Source of the DNA: a virus | Length of the DNA stretch: 59,895 nucleotides | Strand: one strand, 5' to 3' | Virus record (IMG/VR): IMGVR_UViG_3300044799_000410 | Location: 1 to 59,895 of that record | Shown: positions 16,637-23,302 of the stretch, one piece after another | Numbering within the stretch: position 1 is the stretch's first letter | How the letters are laid out: every line of letters starts with the position of its first letter | Translations under genes and position numbers: made by a program | Notes under the pieces: model-generated | Seen by the model: the letters and a program-made list of their open reading frames with translations, nothing else | What the model was told of the DNA's origin: nothing | Database searches by the model: none

Positions 16637-17089
16637 TCAATTGATTTCGTCCATGCCGCTGGCCTGGACCTCATCTTTGAGTTTAACTTCCCATGTCTCA
16701 CCGCATGAACAGGTGATGGTGACCGTCCCCGTTATTTGGTACATGTGCTTCATGTAGCGCATTGACGTGATCGGATTCCCGTTCCGGTCAGTGTTCTTAT
16801 AATAATCTTCGGTTTCCCAGGAGCATTCCACGCTCAATTCATATTCCTCCCGATCTTCCTGTTTCTCATCTGATTCATGAGCGGCCAGATGTTCGACTGC
16901 CTCAGGGGAAGTTTCCTCGAGGAAATTGAAGGTGGTTTCTTTCATCTCGCCGGAGCATTCTGCGCAGACCAGGACCAGCCGGACTTCGGCCTCCACCAAT
17001 CCCTCATTGCTGACGCTGAGAGACTGTTCCTCGGGCTCCTGGACTTCCAGGCCAACGAATTTATTGCAATTAGGACATCGGTTACTCAT
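16637..17089 (-). CDS. Zinc-ribbon protein
   Basis: 150 residues. C-P-N-C near residue 5, C-A-E-C near 42 and C-S-C near 130 suggest one or two zinc sites separated by an acidic beta-rich region. ATG 17089 overlaps the stop of the preceding repressor-like gene (ATGAGTAA), indicating coupling. The layout resembles small phage zinc proteins of unknown role. Confidence 0.6.
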   Translation of the reverse strand: MSNRCPNCNKFVGLEVQEPEEQSLSVSNEGLVEAEVRLVLVCAECSGEMKETTFNFLEETSPEAVEHLAAHESDEKQEDREEYELSVECSWETEDYYKNTDRNGNPITSMRYMKHMYQITGTVTITCSCGETWEVKLKDEVQASGMDEIN

Positions 17090-17264
17090 TTTTATTTTCC
17101 CGTGTTATTAGATTGTGTCTTTCTAGGTATTCAATAAGTGCCTCCCGTTGTAACGCGGCAGCAGTCACCTTTACAAAACGATTGCTTTGGCGCTCCGCTT
17201 CTTTCTTGAATATCTCAAGAATTTCTTCTGGAACTTTGATGTTTATCAAACCCTTCATCGCCAT
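17082..17264 (-). CDS. Ribbon-helix-helix (Arc/CopG-like) regulator
   Basis: 60 residues from ATG 17264, with AGGAGA five bases upstream; a longer ORF from 17357 would run through the promoter. A single beta-strand (L-I-N-I-K-V-P-E-E) followed by two helices is the ribbon-helix-helix shape of dimeric DNA-binding regulators. It is the first gene of the - strand early operon and lies beside a 7-bp inverted repeat overlapping both divergent promoters, so it probably controls them and its own expression. Inference from fold and position. Confidence 0.6.
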   Translation of the reverse strand: MAMKGLINIKVPEEILEIFKKEAERQSNRFVKVTAAALQREALIEYLERHNLITRENKNE

Positions 17265-17272
17265 ATCGTCTC

Positions 17273-17298
17273 CTATACTATGCTTGACGGCAGTATAG
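17273..17298. promoter_or_regulatory. Inverted repeat, likely operator
   Basis: CTATACT (17273-17279) and AGTATAG (17292-17298) form a 7-bp perfect inverted repeat with a 12-bp spacer. It covers the -10 box of the - promoter and the -35 box of the + promoter, so one bound protein could block both. Confidence 0.6.
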
Positions 17299-17312
17299 TA
17301 TGTCGCTATAAT
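17284..17312 (+). promoter_or_regulatory. Sigma70-type promoter for the 17326 operon
   Basis: On the + strand: TTGACG (17284-17289), 17-bp spacer, TATAAT (17307-17312). The expected start, near 17319, leaves a leader of only about 7 bases that contains AAGGA before ATG 17326. Confidence 0.8.
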
Positions 17313-17320
17313 TTTGTCAA
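17292..17320 (-). promoter_or_regulatory. Sigma70-type promoter for the - strand early operon
   Basis: On the - strand: TTGACA (17320-17315), 17-bp spacer, TATACT (17297-17292). Near-consensus. It drives the operon from 17264 down to about 6554 and interleaves with a divergent promoter. Confidence 0.8.
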
Positions 17321-17325
17321 GGATA

Positions 17326-18057
17326 ATGGCTATCATTTTCAAAAACTCGCAGATCAAGAAGGAAGATTTGGCTTTATGGTATGATTATCAAATCGAGATT
17401 GGCCAAAAATTAGGAATCAAAATGTTGCCCGATGATGATTATGTTATCCTTGACCAACTGTTCATGAACAGGGACAAGAACTCATTTTCGATAGGGTTCG
17501 AGGGAAATAAAATACTCAATCGTTGGATGCTGACAGATCGCTTTTCCCAAGAGAACGATAGAGTGCCATTGCGTACTGTGTTGACGGCTCTTCTGGATGA
17601 ATTGGCTGGCTATGATCTGGATGGGACTCCGCATCCAGGAAGATATACAAGATTTTATGCCTCGGTCGAATCGGCCCGTGACAGAATCGCCACCTATATT
17701 CGAGTCACTAGGTTCTTTGATGCTGACCGCTGCGCAGAATTGCCGCAATTCCCACAACCGGTCACATTTAGCGTGCTGTCAGCCTGCCTGGTGGGAGGAG
17801 AATGGCCGTATGCGGATGACGAAAAAACAATGGAACGGCTCTTGTGGTCTCTTGAAAACCGAGCCAATCCCACGCAGATTTATGACCACTTCCTCGGGCG
17901 CGAGGGGGAAACGGCTGAGACGAAAATCCTACGACGCCTGGTGAAGATATGCGAGAAATATCTTGCACTTTCCGAAAAAGTTCGGGGAGATTCTTCTGAA
18001 CTAGCCAAACAAATAAGGGCGATCCTGAGGTATATCCAGCATGGTGAAACAAGATAA
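17326..18057 (+). CDS. Hypothetical protein of a divergent three-gene operon
   Basis: 243 residues from ATG 17326 (AAGGA just upstream). I do not recognise the family. It is mostly helical with several Arg/Asp-rich stretches, no signal peptide and no membrane segment. It shares a strong promoter with a nuclease-like gene, which its 3' end overlaps by 17 bases, and a zinc-finger gene. An early phage function such as host takeover or DNA processing with the nuclease is possible. Confidence 0.6.
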   Translation: MAIIFKNSQIKKEDLALWYDYQIEIGQKLGIKMLPDDDYVILDQLFMNRDKNSFSIGFEGNKILNRWMLTDRFSQENDRVPLRTVLTALLDELAGYDLDGTPHPGRYTRFYASVESARDRIATYIRVTRFFDADRCAELPQFPQPVTFSVLSACLVGGEWPYADDEKTMERLLWSLENRANPTQIYDHFLGREGETAETKILRRLVKICEKYLALSEKVRGDSSELAKQIRAILRYIQHGETR

Positions 18058-18376
18058 AAAAGCGATTTTTCTCTATTACTGGCGCGCTGTCGCGCCTGGA
18101 GAAGCTGAACCAGTCCCTGAATATCGGTTTTCAACGCGCAGATGGAGGTTCGATTATGCCTGGCTGGACCAGAAGGTGGCCATAGAGATTGAAGGAGGGG
18201 TATTTGTTCGAGGCGCACATACACGAGGTGCCCATTACACCTCTGACCTCGAAAAGTATAATGCTGCCACGGCTCTGGATTGGCGAGTATTCCGGTTTAC
18301 CCCGGATATGTTACAGGATAATCCTGATCAGTGTATTGGTATGGTTCGGGATGCTCTCTACGGACGCTGCGAATAA
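18041..18376 (+). CDS. Predicted endonuclease (Vsr/DUF559-like fold)
   Basis: 111 residues. Y-R-F-S-T-R-R-W-R-F-D-Y-A-W, then V-A-I-E-I-E-G-G near residues 47-54, H-T-R-G and D-L-E-K-Y-N-A-A followed by W-R-V-F-R-F-T match the small phage endonuclease family related to Vsr and DUF559 (PD-(D/E)XK fold). The catalytic pattern is F-D...E-I-E-G-G. Such enzymes are often Holliday-junction or nicking nucleases. It sits mid-operon, coupled to the following gene through TAATG. Confidence 0.65.
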   Translation: MVKQDKKAIFLYYWRAVAPGEAEPVPEYRFSTRRWRFDYAWLDQKVAIEIEGGVFVRGAHTRGAHYTSDLEKYNAATALDWRVFRFTPDMLQDNPDQCIGMVRDALYGRCE

Positions 18377-18717
18377 TGGTTAATATCATGTCGGACGCTG
18401 TAATGATGTTTGATGACGAAGAACGCTTTTGTCCTTGCGGCGATCCTCTACCTCCCTCCAAAAAGGGAGGGCGGCGGAAGTGGTGTGATAAATGCCGGAA
18501 GGATGGAAGCGCAGAGGCGCACCGTCGCGCTGGGCGGGCATATTACCATAAGTGTAAGCGTCGAAAGAATAAGATCCAAGATTCCCGCGTCTTACTCTCT
18601 CGGATCAGTGATGAATATCTACGACTTAAACTGGCTGGTCGAATTAAAAAGCCCTCCAATGAATACAATATATTCCATGATAAACAGGTCTATGAAAGTG
18701 ATAATCATATTAAATAA
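18376..18717 (+). CDS. Small zinc-finger protein
   Basis: 113 residues from ATG 18376, which overlaps the preceding stop as TAATG. C-P-C-G-D and C-D-K-C (near residues 16 and 35) make one likely zinc site with a basic loop (K-K-G-G-R-R-K-W). The C-terminal part is basic and helical, suggesting nucleic-acid binding. Its stop touches the terminator of the opposite strand. Confidence 0.6.
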   Translation: MVNIMSDAVMMFDDEERFCPCGDPLPPSKKGGRRKWCDKCRKDGSAEAHRRAGRAYYHKCKRRKNKIQDSRVLLSRISDEYLRLKLAGRIKKPSNEYNIFHDKQVYESDNHIK

Positions 18718-18738
18718 AAAAACCGCCTTTCGGCAGTT
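18716..18738 (-). terminator. Rho-independent terminator downstream of the tRNA
   Basis: Read on the - strand: 7-bp stem with one G-U pair, a GAAA tetraloop and seven T. On the + strand the same bases have a mismatch and no T tract, so it works mainly for - strand transcripts, closing the tRNA/accessory operon. Confidence 0.8.
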
Positions 18739-18759
18739 ATTTCTATTGGTCTACTGGCC

Positions 18760-18795
18760 CCGAGGTTCTATGCAGTTTTACCCTATGAGCCTCGG
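18760..18795 (-). repeat. Inverted repeat between tRNA and terminator
   Basis: CCGAGG at 18760-18765 and CCTCGG at 18790-18795 could form a hairpin in the 3' trailer of the tRNA transcript. It might aid 3' processing or be part of a small RNA; nothing more can be said. Confidence 0.4.
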
Positions 18796-18825
18796 CAACA
18801 GTCTCTTCGATTCTTTGGTTCAGAG

Positions 18826-18898
18826 TTGCGGGGATGAGATTCGAACTCACACCCTCCTGGTTATGAGCCAAGCGAGCGGCCATTCGCTCTGCCCCGCG
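18826..18898 (-). tRNA. tRNA-Met(CAT), initiator type (tRNA-fMet)
   Basis: 73 nt that fold as a full cloverleaf: acceptor CGCGGGG with CCCCGCA, D stem GAGC/GCTC, anticodon loop CTCATAA (anticodon at 18875-18873), T loop TTCGAAT, discriminator A; CCA is not encoded. Position 1 is C and 72 is A, an unpaired end that is the hallmark of bacterial initiator tRNA, and pair 11-24 is A-U, another initiator trait. The acceptor is identical to that of E. coli tRNA-fMet. Departures: C at position 8 in place of U, and two, not three, G-C pairs at the base of the anticodon stem. Confidence 0.9.
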
Positions 18899-18904
18899 CA
18901 GAGG

Positions 18905-18913
18905 ATTATAACA
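18905..18913 (-). promoter_or_regulatory. Extended -10 promoter for the tRNA
   Basis: On the - strand TGTTATAAT spans 18913-18905. Six bases separate it from nucleotide 1 of the tRNA, so transcription should start at or one base before the mature 5' end. No good -35 box is seen. Confidence 0.6.
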
Positions 18914-18950
18914 TGATCTTATTAGGAAAATTGGGAAATTCCTAAAATTC

Positions 18951-19274
18951 CTAATCACGGGTAGTCTGGTAAACCGCGTTGAGTAGAGTGCGGGTCAAAT
19001 GGCTGGGATGATCTGTAGCCTCTAAACGGCCCATCAATGTAATATCCGCATGTTCGGAGGCTTCCAGGGCTTTCTGTACGGCATCCAGCAATATCGGAGC
19101 GGCTTTGATCAGACGAGCATTGGCCGTCAGTTCCTCTATGGTCGGCTCATTATTCTCGTCATATAAATTTTCTGCGATTGCACAGATCACATCATTGCGC
19201 TGTGCAGTGATAGAGATTTTGCCCGAATGCGCCTGGTCTACTTTCCACGGGCCGGGTGTATGCTTCGTTTCCAC
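18951..19274 (-). CDS. HTPGPW-type small phage protein
   Basis: 107 residues from GTG 19274 with AGGAG upstream. H-T-P-G-P-W near residue 5, I-T-A-Q-R-N and A-N-A-R-L-I-K-A-A-P-I-L-L are the signature of a widespread small phage protein family of unknown function. A longer paralogue is encoded at 25181. It is the last protein gene before the tRNA. Confidence 0.7.
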   Translation of the reverse strand: METKHTPGPWKVDQAHSGKISITAQRNDVICAIAENLYDENNEPTIEELTANARLIKAAPILLDAVQKALEASEHADITLMGRLEATDHPSHLTRTLLNAVYQTTRD

Positions 19275-19341
19275 AATAATCTCCTATCGATGGTCTTACC
19301 GCCTACCAGCAGGGCAAAAAGGCGCGCTGAATCGGATGGAT

Positions 19342-19704
19342 TTACAATTTGACTTTACGGCGGTAGCGTTGGGTGTCCTGCCGAAAGAGTTCCTGAGCCC
19401 GTTTATCAGACTGGTTTGTTTGATCCTTCCAGGAACGTACCATTCCCGCTTCCAGATCGGCCCTGGTTGGGACATGCAGACTGTCCAGGATAGTACCAAA
19501 GTTACGGCGGCGGGTCGCGTCCTCGCGGGTGAACGTCATCAACTTGATTGCCAATTCAGCAATCAGACTACGCAGTTCTGCCTCATCCCATTCTTCGGGG
19601 AATTCCTCGTGGGCGATACCGTAGGAAATGGCATTGGATATCGCGCGACATAGGAAGGTCACCAGGAGGATTTTTTTGCCTTTTTCGTTGATTTTGTTTG
19701 TCAT
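19342..19704 (-). CDS. Hypothetical protein
   Basis: 120 residues, good AAAGGAG ribosome-binding site. Helical, with an acidic middle and a basic Arg-rich end. No recognised motif. Confidence 0.55.
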   Translation of the reverse strand: MTNKINEKGKKILLVTFLCRAISNAISYGIAHEEFPEEWDEAELRSLIAELAIKLMTFTREDATRRRNFGTILDSLHVPTRADLEAGMVRSWKDQTNQSDKRAQELFRQDTQRYRRKVKL

Positions 19705-19716
19705 TGGTAACTCCTT

Positions 19717-19974
19717 TCACAAGTCAAACTCTGTCTCGAATGGGCCATAGGGTAACCTGGCAATAACGCGCCACTTGAAGTCCTGATACCCATCTGCCTT
19801 TCCGGTTAGTTCCAATATGATCGCCAGGGCGAGTTGCGCTGGACCTGAACCACCATATCCCCAATTGAAACCATCCGGGGAATGGTTGCGAAGTTTTTGG
19901 CTTGGGCCGGGACTGAGGCGATTCCCGTCTAGCCATACGTTGCGGCTTTCGTCGCCTTTTAGGGTATGTTTCAT
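19717..19974 (-). CDS. DUF6166-like protein
   Basis: 85 residues from ATG 19974 (AAAGGAAT upstream). The segment G-F-N-W-G-Y-G-G-S-G-P-A-Q-L-A-L-A-I-I-L matches the conserved core of DUF6166 proteins, found in phages and plasmids with unknown role. Confidence 0.65.
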   Translation of the reverse strand: MKHTLKGDESRNVWLDGNRLSPGPSQKLRNHSPDGFNWGYGGSGPAQLALAIILELTGKADGYQDFKWRVIARLPYGPFETEFDL

Positions 19975-20067
19975 TGAGATTCCTTTCCGTGGGCGGGAAT
20001 TTAACCCACCCACTAAATATTCAGATGCACACTTTCCCGGTAAGTGTGAAAGTGTGAAGTTGATTTC

Positions 20068-20334
20068 TTACTTTTTCTTACCGCTCGTGTCATCTTTGCC
20101 GCCAGATTGCTTTGTGTCACCCAATTCCTCCGGGCAGAGGTCAAAGATTTTCTTTCTCTGTTCATCAGATAATGGGGGATTTTGAGGGCCGACGATGATT
20201 TCTTCAAGGGCATCTGGCTTCGTTTGAGGTGTGGCCACCTCCGAGGAGGATACTTCGCCTATGGAGCCTCCACAAAAGCTACAGACGGTTTTCTCCTCCC
20301 CAAATTGTCCACAGAATGGGCATTTGATCGTCAT
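20068..20334 (-). CDS. Small zinc-ribbon protein
   Basis: 88 residues from ATG 20334 with GGAGG four bases upstream. C-P-F-C-G and C-S-F-C-G close to the N-terminus make a four-Cys zinc ribbon; the rest is a low-complexity acidic then Lys-rich tail. Confidence 0.6.
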   Translation of the reverse strand: MTIKCPFCGQFGEEKTVCSFCGGSIGEVSSSEVATPQTKPDALEEIIVGPQNPPLSDEQRKKIFDLCPEELGDTKQSGGKDDTSGKKK

Positions 20335-20347
20335 GGAGCCTCCAGGG

Positions 20348-21433
20348 TCACCCACTGGCAAGTTGCATCAACTTGCCAGCTTTCGTCTCAAGATCAACGC
20401 GGATGTCAGTGTGGGGGATGCTGCGGGCGTAGGCAGTGATGCCATTGATGATGTCCCAAATGGAGCGGACTTTACCTTCCTGAGCAACGGCAGTCTGGAT
20501 AGAGGCCGCTGCATCAGATTTGGTGAAACCACGCTCGCGCAGCCACTCCTCCACCGTCTGGTCTTGCTTGTTGGGGATTTCGGTGATTTGGGCTTTCTTG
20601 ACCGCATCCACGATCTTGGCCGTGCTCTCGTTTGCGTACCGTTCGAGGTAACGGCGGCCCTCATAGCCAAACCGGTCGGGAGCCCCGCCCGTGTGCCGGA
20701 TACGCAGTTCACGCACGTCCGTCATGCCCCAAATGATCCGGTTATCGCAAACATAGCGGTACAGGAAGGTACACAGGCCGAATACCGCCGAGCCGACTTC
20801 CGAGTTCCACGTGATGAAACCACGGAAGAGGATTTCATTGCCGACTTCAATCGGATTGGCCGGGTCAACCAGGAAAATAAACACATCCCGGTCGGAGGCG
20901 TACAGGGTGGTCGCGCGCAGAGGATTAGTCGCGCTGTAGGAGGCGACGGGCACTTTCCAGCGGTCGTCCTGATTGACACGTTCGACCGCTTCGACCACCT
21001 GGGCGTCCCAAATGCGGCCATAGGAAGCGGAGGTGATTGCTCGCAGGGCCTCGTTTCCATTTGATTGCGCCAGCATCAGCGCGTCCTCGCGGACAGGGGC
21101 GTGCTCCAGCCCCCACTGGAGATTGATCGCCGCCAGTTCCGGGGGCAATTTGCGCAGATAGGAAGCGGGGGCGCCGGCGTAGGAGGACAATTGTCCGAAT
21201 GCCCAATTCGTCGGGACCAGGTTGACTGTTTCACCCCGGATCGGGTCATACGTTTGTACTGCCAGACCCTCATTGAAGTTCATGGGCAGGACACGCAGAT
21301 CGCTCACCCGAGGCGTGCCAGTCCAAGACTGTACCCTACGGGTAGCGACTGCTTCTTTCAGGGCAGAAAGGGTCAGAAACCGCTGGTCGTCGGGCCTTGC
21401 GGCCCATTGTTGGGATACAATTGAGGAATTCAT
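20348..21433 (-). CDS. DUF932 domain protein
   Basis: 361 residues from ATG 21433, which makes an ATGA overlap with the upstream gene. The pattern (F-G-Q-L-S-S-Y-A-G-A-P, then I-T-S-A-S-Y-G-R-I-W-D, G-F-I-T-W-N-S-E-V-G and R-Y-V-C-D-N-R-I-I-W-G) is that of DUF932, common in phages and plasmids and carried near recombination genes. No activity is established for the family. Full length for the family by eye. Confidence 0.75.
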   Translation of the reverse strand: MNSSIVSQQWAARPDDQRFLTLSALKEAVATRRVQSWTGTPRVSDLRVLPMNFNEGLAVQTYDPIRGETVNLVPTNWAFGQLSSYAGAPASYLRKLPPELAAINLQWGLEHAPVREDALMLAQSNGNEALRAITSASYGRIWDAQVVEAVERVNQDDRWKVPVASYSATNPLRATTLYASDRDVFIFLVDPANPIEVGNEILFRGFITWNSEVGSAVFGLCTFLYRYVCDNRIIWGMTDVRELRIRHTGGAPDRFGYEGRRYLERYANESTAKIVDAVKKAQITEIPNKQDQTVEEWLRERGFTKSDAAASIQTAVAQEGKVRSIWDIINGITAYARSIPHTDIRVDLETKAGKLMQLASG

Positions 21434-21798
21434 TGTCTTGCTTTCCCTCCCATACGAGGCCTGGGAGCGGCGCATAGTTCCTGCTCTGGCGTTTTGGGAA
21501 CGTCCGAAATAACCAGGTCAGGATATTCGGCTAATACTTCTGCGGGTACATTCTTGCCCTGTTGCAGGGCTTTGATGACCTCGGCCCGGTGGTCGACGTC
21601 CATCAGATCGGGCAGGTCTGCTATGTATTCGAGTACGCCATAGACATGACCGACTGGGCATCCAATTTCGCGCGCGATGGCCCGCCTCTCTTTTTCCTCG
21701 GCGGTTATGAGATTCCTGCATTTCTTTCGGAAGCGTTTTTCCTTCTCAAATTCTTTCCTGGTCATTTGCCAGGTTTTCTTCTTGCCATAGGGTGACAT
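21430..21798 (-). CDS. Hypothetical protein
   Basis: 122 residues, very basic helical N-terminus (K/R/E-rich), then V-I-K-A-L-Q-Q-G-K-N-V-P-A-E-V-L-A-E-Y-P-D-L, a phrase often seen near the end of phage and plasmid accessory proteins that handle nucleic acid. Function unknown. Coupled to the DUF932 gene. Confidence 0.55.
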   Translation of the reverse strand: MSPYGKKKTWQMTRKEFEKEKRFRKKCRNLITAEEKERRAIAREIGCPVGHVYGVLEYIADLPDLMDVDHRAEVIKALQQGKNVPAEVLAEYPDLVISDVPKTPEQELCAAPRPRMGGKARQ

Positions 21799-21822
21799 GG
21801 ACGACTCCTTTCGAGATCAGGA

Positions 21823-22098
21823 TCATAGTTCGATCTGCAAATAATGTCTGCTCCACGGACAGGAGACAGATTTTGCCCCGTAAGGGCCACGGACGGTCAA
21901 GATGCCGACCAGAGTTCGTCCCCCATTGACAGCCATTGTCGCAGTCAGATCACCGCTTATAGTGTAACCTATTGGCTTGCCTCCCCACGGTTTCAGCCAG
22001 GTTACACGGATATGTTCTTTCAAGTAAGGATTGTTCGGCCCAATTGTCCATAGGCCGCCTCCTCCATTTGTGATTGCGGCTTGCTTCATCGCTCCCAT
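21823..22098 (-). CDS. Hypothetical protein
   Basis: 91 residues, ATG 22098 preceded by AAGGTGA that overlaps the end of the upstream gene. Gly-, Thr- and Trp-rich, predicted beta. Not recognised. Confidence 0.5.
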   Translation of the reverse strand: MGAMKQAAITNGGGGLWTIGPNNPYLKEHIRVTWLKPWGGKPIGYTISGDLTATMAVNGGRTLVGILTVRGPYGAKSVSCPWSRHYLQIEL

Positions 22099-22101
22099 AA
22101 G

Positions 22102-22317
22102 TCACCTTCCTTTTTTGGGAATGGTTCTGATAACCTGCGCGGTCGGGATGATGCCGCCAGATCGCGCTGGGCCGTCCTTCTTCCGGCGATTCCCGGTCAT
22201 TCCGGGCGGGTCAGGGAAGCGATACGTCTCGATGATCTCCAGGGTCTCTCCTTGATCATGGACGGCACGTGAGACAAGTTCGCCTCTTCCATAGATTGGA
22301 TGGATATAAGTTTTCAT
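22102..22317 (-). CDS. Hypothetical protein
   Basis: 71 residues, ATG 22317 overlapping the previous stop as ATGA. Starts with an I-H-P-I-Y-G-R-G-E-L-V segment suggestive of a small beta-barrel, and ends basic. Not recognised. Confidence 0.5.
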   Translation of the reverse strand: MKTYIHPIYGRGELVSRAVHDQGETLEIIETYRFPDPPGMTGNRRKKDGPARSGGIIPTAQVIRTIPKKGR

Positions 22318-22478
22318 GCGTTATTTACCTCCTTTACGCGCTGGAACGGCTCGCGAGCCGTCCCAGAAACGCGCTGATTCATGCTGGAAATCATAGCCTC
22401 AGCCCTCTCAAGGATGGCCGCTTTGCCTGGATCCTCGCCAAACAAGTAATTGGTTCGCGTCTGTAACCGTCTTACCAC
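22314..22478 (-). CDS. Small hypothetical protein
   Basis: 54 residues starting at GTG 22478 directly after an in-frame TAG; the stop overlaps the next start (ATGA at 22317-22314). Arg/Gln-rich, helical. Coupling and lack of other genes in the gap support it, but the start and reality are not certain. Confidence 0.45.
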   Translation of the reverse strand: MVRRLQTRTNYLFGEDPGKAAILERAEAMISSMNQRVSGTAREPFQRVKEVNNA

Positions 22479-22494
22479 CTAGCCAGGATTGAAT

Positions 22495-22668
22495 CTATGG
22501 CAAGGCATGTTCAGGAGGGTTTGCTTCAAATGTCCGCCCGCAATTTGAGCAGGTCACCATATCCAGGGCTTCGATCTCCTTATTGAGCAGTTCGCAATGT
22601 GGGCATATCCATTCGTAGCCGGAAGCGACCAGGTCGACAAGTTCATTCTGTGCTGTTTTGCTGTTCAT
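22495..22668 (-). CDS. Small zinc-ribbon protein
   Basis: 57 residues from ATG 22668. I-C-P-H-C and C-S-N-C-G-R make a classical four-Cys zinc ribbon after a short helical start. Fits the gap and strand of the operon. Role unknown. Confidence 0.6.
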   Translation of the reverse strand: MNSKTAQNELVDLVASGYEWICPHCELLNKEIEALDMVTCSNCGRTFEANPPEHALP

Positions 22669-22705
22669 GAAGTATTCTCCATTTTCTCTGCGTAACCATG
22701 CGCGT

Positions 22706-22711
22706 TATAAT
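22706..22711 (+). promoter_or_regulatory. -10 box for the HNH gene
   Basis: TATAAT lies 6 bases before ATG 22718, so the expected transcript starts at the ATG. No ribosome-binding site and no clear -35 box. Confidence 0.45.
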
Positions 22712-22717
22712 GTGGTT

Positions 22718-23302
22718 ATGGATATGAAAAAATGTTCTAAATGTGGTAATGTTTTGCCATTGACCTCCTTTTATAAAGCCAAAGAAATGAAGTCAGGTTA
22801 TCGTAGTAATTGCAAAAAATGTGATCTTGTCTACAACAGGACAAGACCAGTTCGTATTAAAACAGAACCTCAGCGACTTCGGAAAAATAAATATATGAGA
22901 TTGCATCTTGCCGAAAAGCGAGCTAATGATTCCAATTATCTTGAAAATAAAAGGGCGCGTGATCGGCAATATAGAATGACAGATAAAGGAAAGGCTTCTA
23001 GTATTCGTTCTAAAGCTAATCGAAGAAAGCATATAGGGCATCATATTCTTTCTGGTGGGGATTGGAACATTATTCTTAGAATCTTTGGCAATATGTGCGT
23101 ATATTGTGGAAGTGGCGAAGAAATTACTGCCGACCATTTCATTCCCATTTCTAAAGGCGGTCAAACCACATTGGATAATATTGTTCCGGCTTGTCATTCG
23201 TGTAATTCTAGTAAACAAGATAAAAATCCAAAAGAATGGTGTGATAATTATGACAGCATTTCCGGGTTACTTGATACCATGCGCAGCCCGGCTAAAAGCT
23301 AA
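22718..23302 (+). CDS. HNH homing endonuclease
   Basis: 194 residues. An N-terminal zinc motif (C-S-K-C, C-K-K-C) is followed by a basic linker and an HNH domain: C-V-Y-C-G, A-D-H-F-I-P-I-S-K-G-G, N-I-V-P-A-C-H-S-C-N-S-S-K. The gene is more AT-rich than its neighbours and is the only + strand gene inside a - strand operon, with its own -10 box, all signs of a free-standing mobile endonuclease. Its stop overlaps that of the convergent clamp-like gene. A second possible ATG lies at 22724. Confidence 0.85.
   Translation: MDMKKCSKCGNVLPLTSFYKAKEMKSGYRSNCKKCDLVYNRTRPVRIKTEPQRLRKNKYMRLHLAEKRANDSNYLENKRARDRQYRMTDKGKASSIRSKANRRKHIGHHILSGGDWNIILRIFGNMCVYCGSGEEITADHFIPISKGGQTTLDNIVPACHSCNSSKQDKNPKEWCDNYDSISGLLDTMRSPAKS

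Noticed and set aside
19105-19653. 182-codon + strand frame
   Set aside because: Antisense to two - strand genes, one with a clear family signature.
20231-21064. 277-codon + strand frame
   Set aside because: Antisense to the DUF932 gene, no ribosome site, no recognisable motif.
22348-22361. CGGCTCGCGAGCCG palindrome
   Set aside because: Different core and flanks from the dispersed element; likely an ordinary coding palindrome.
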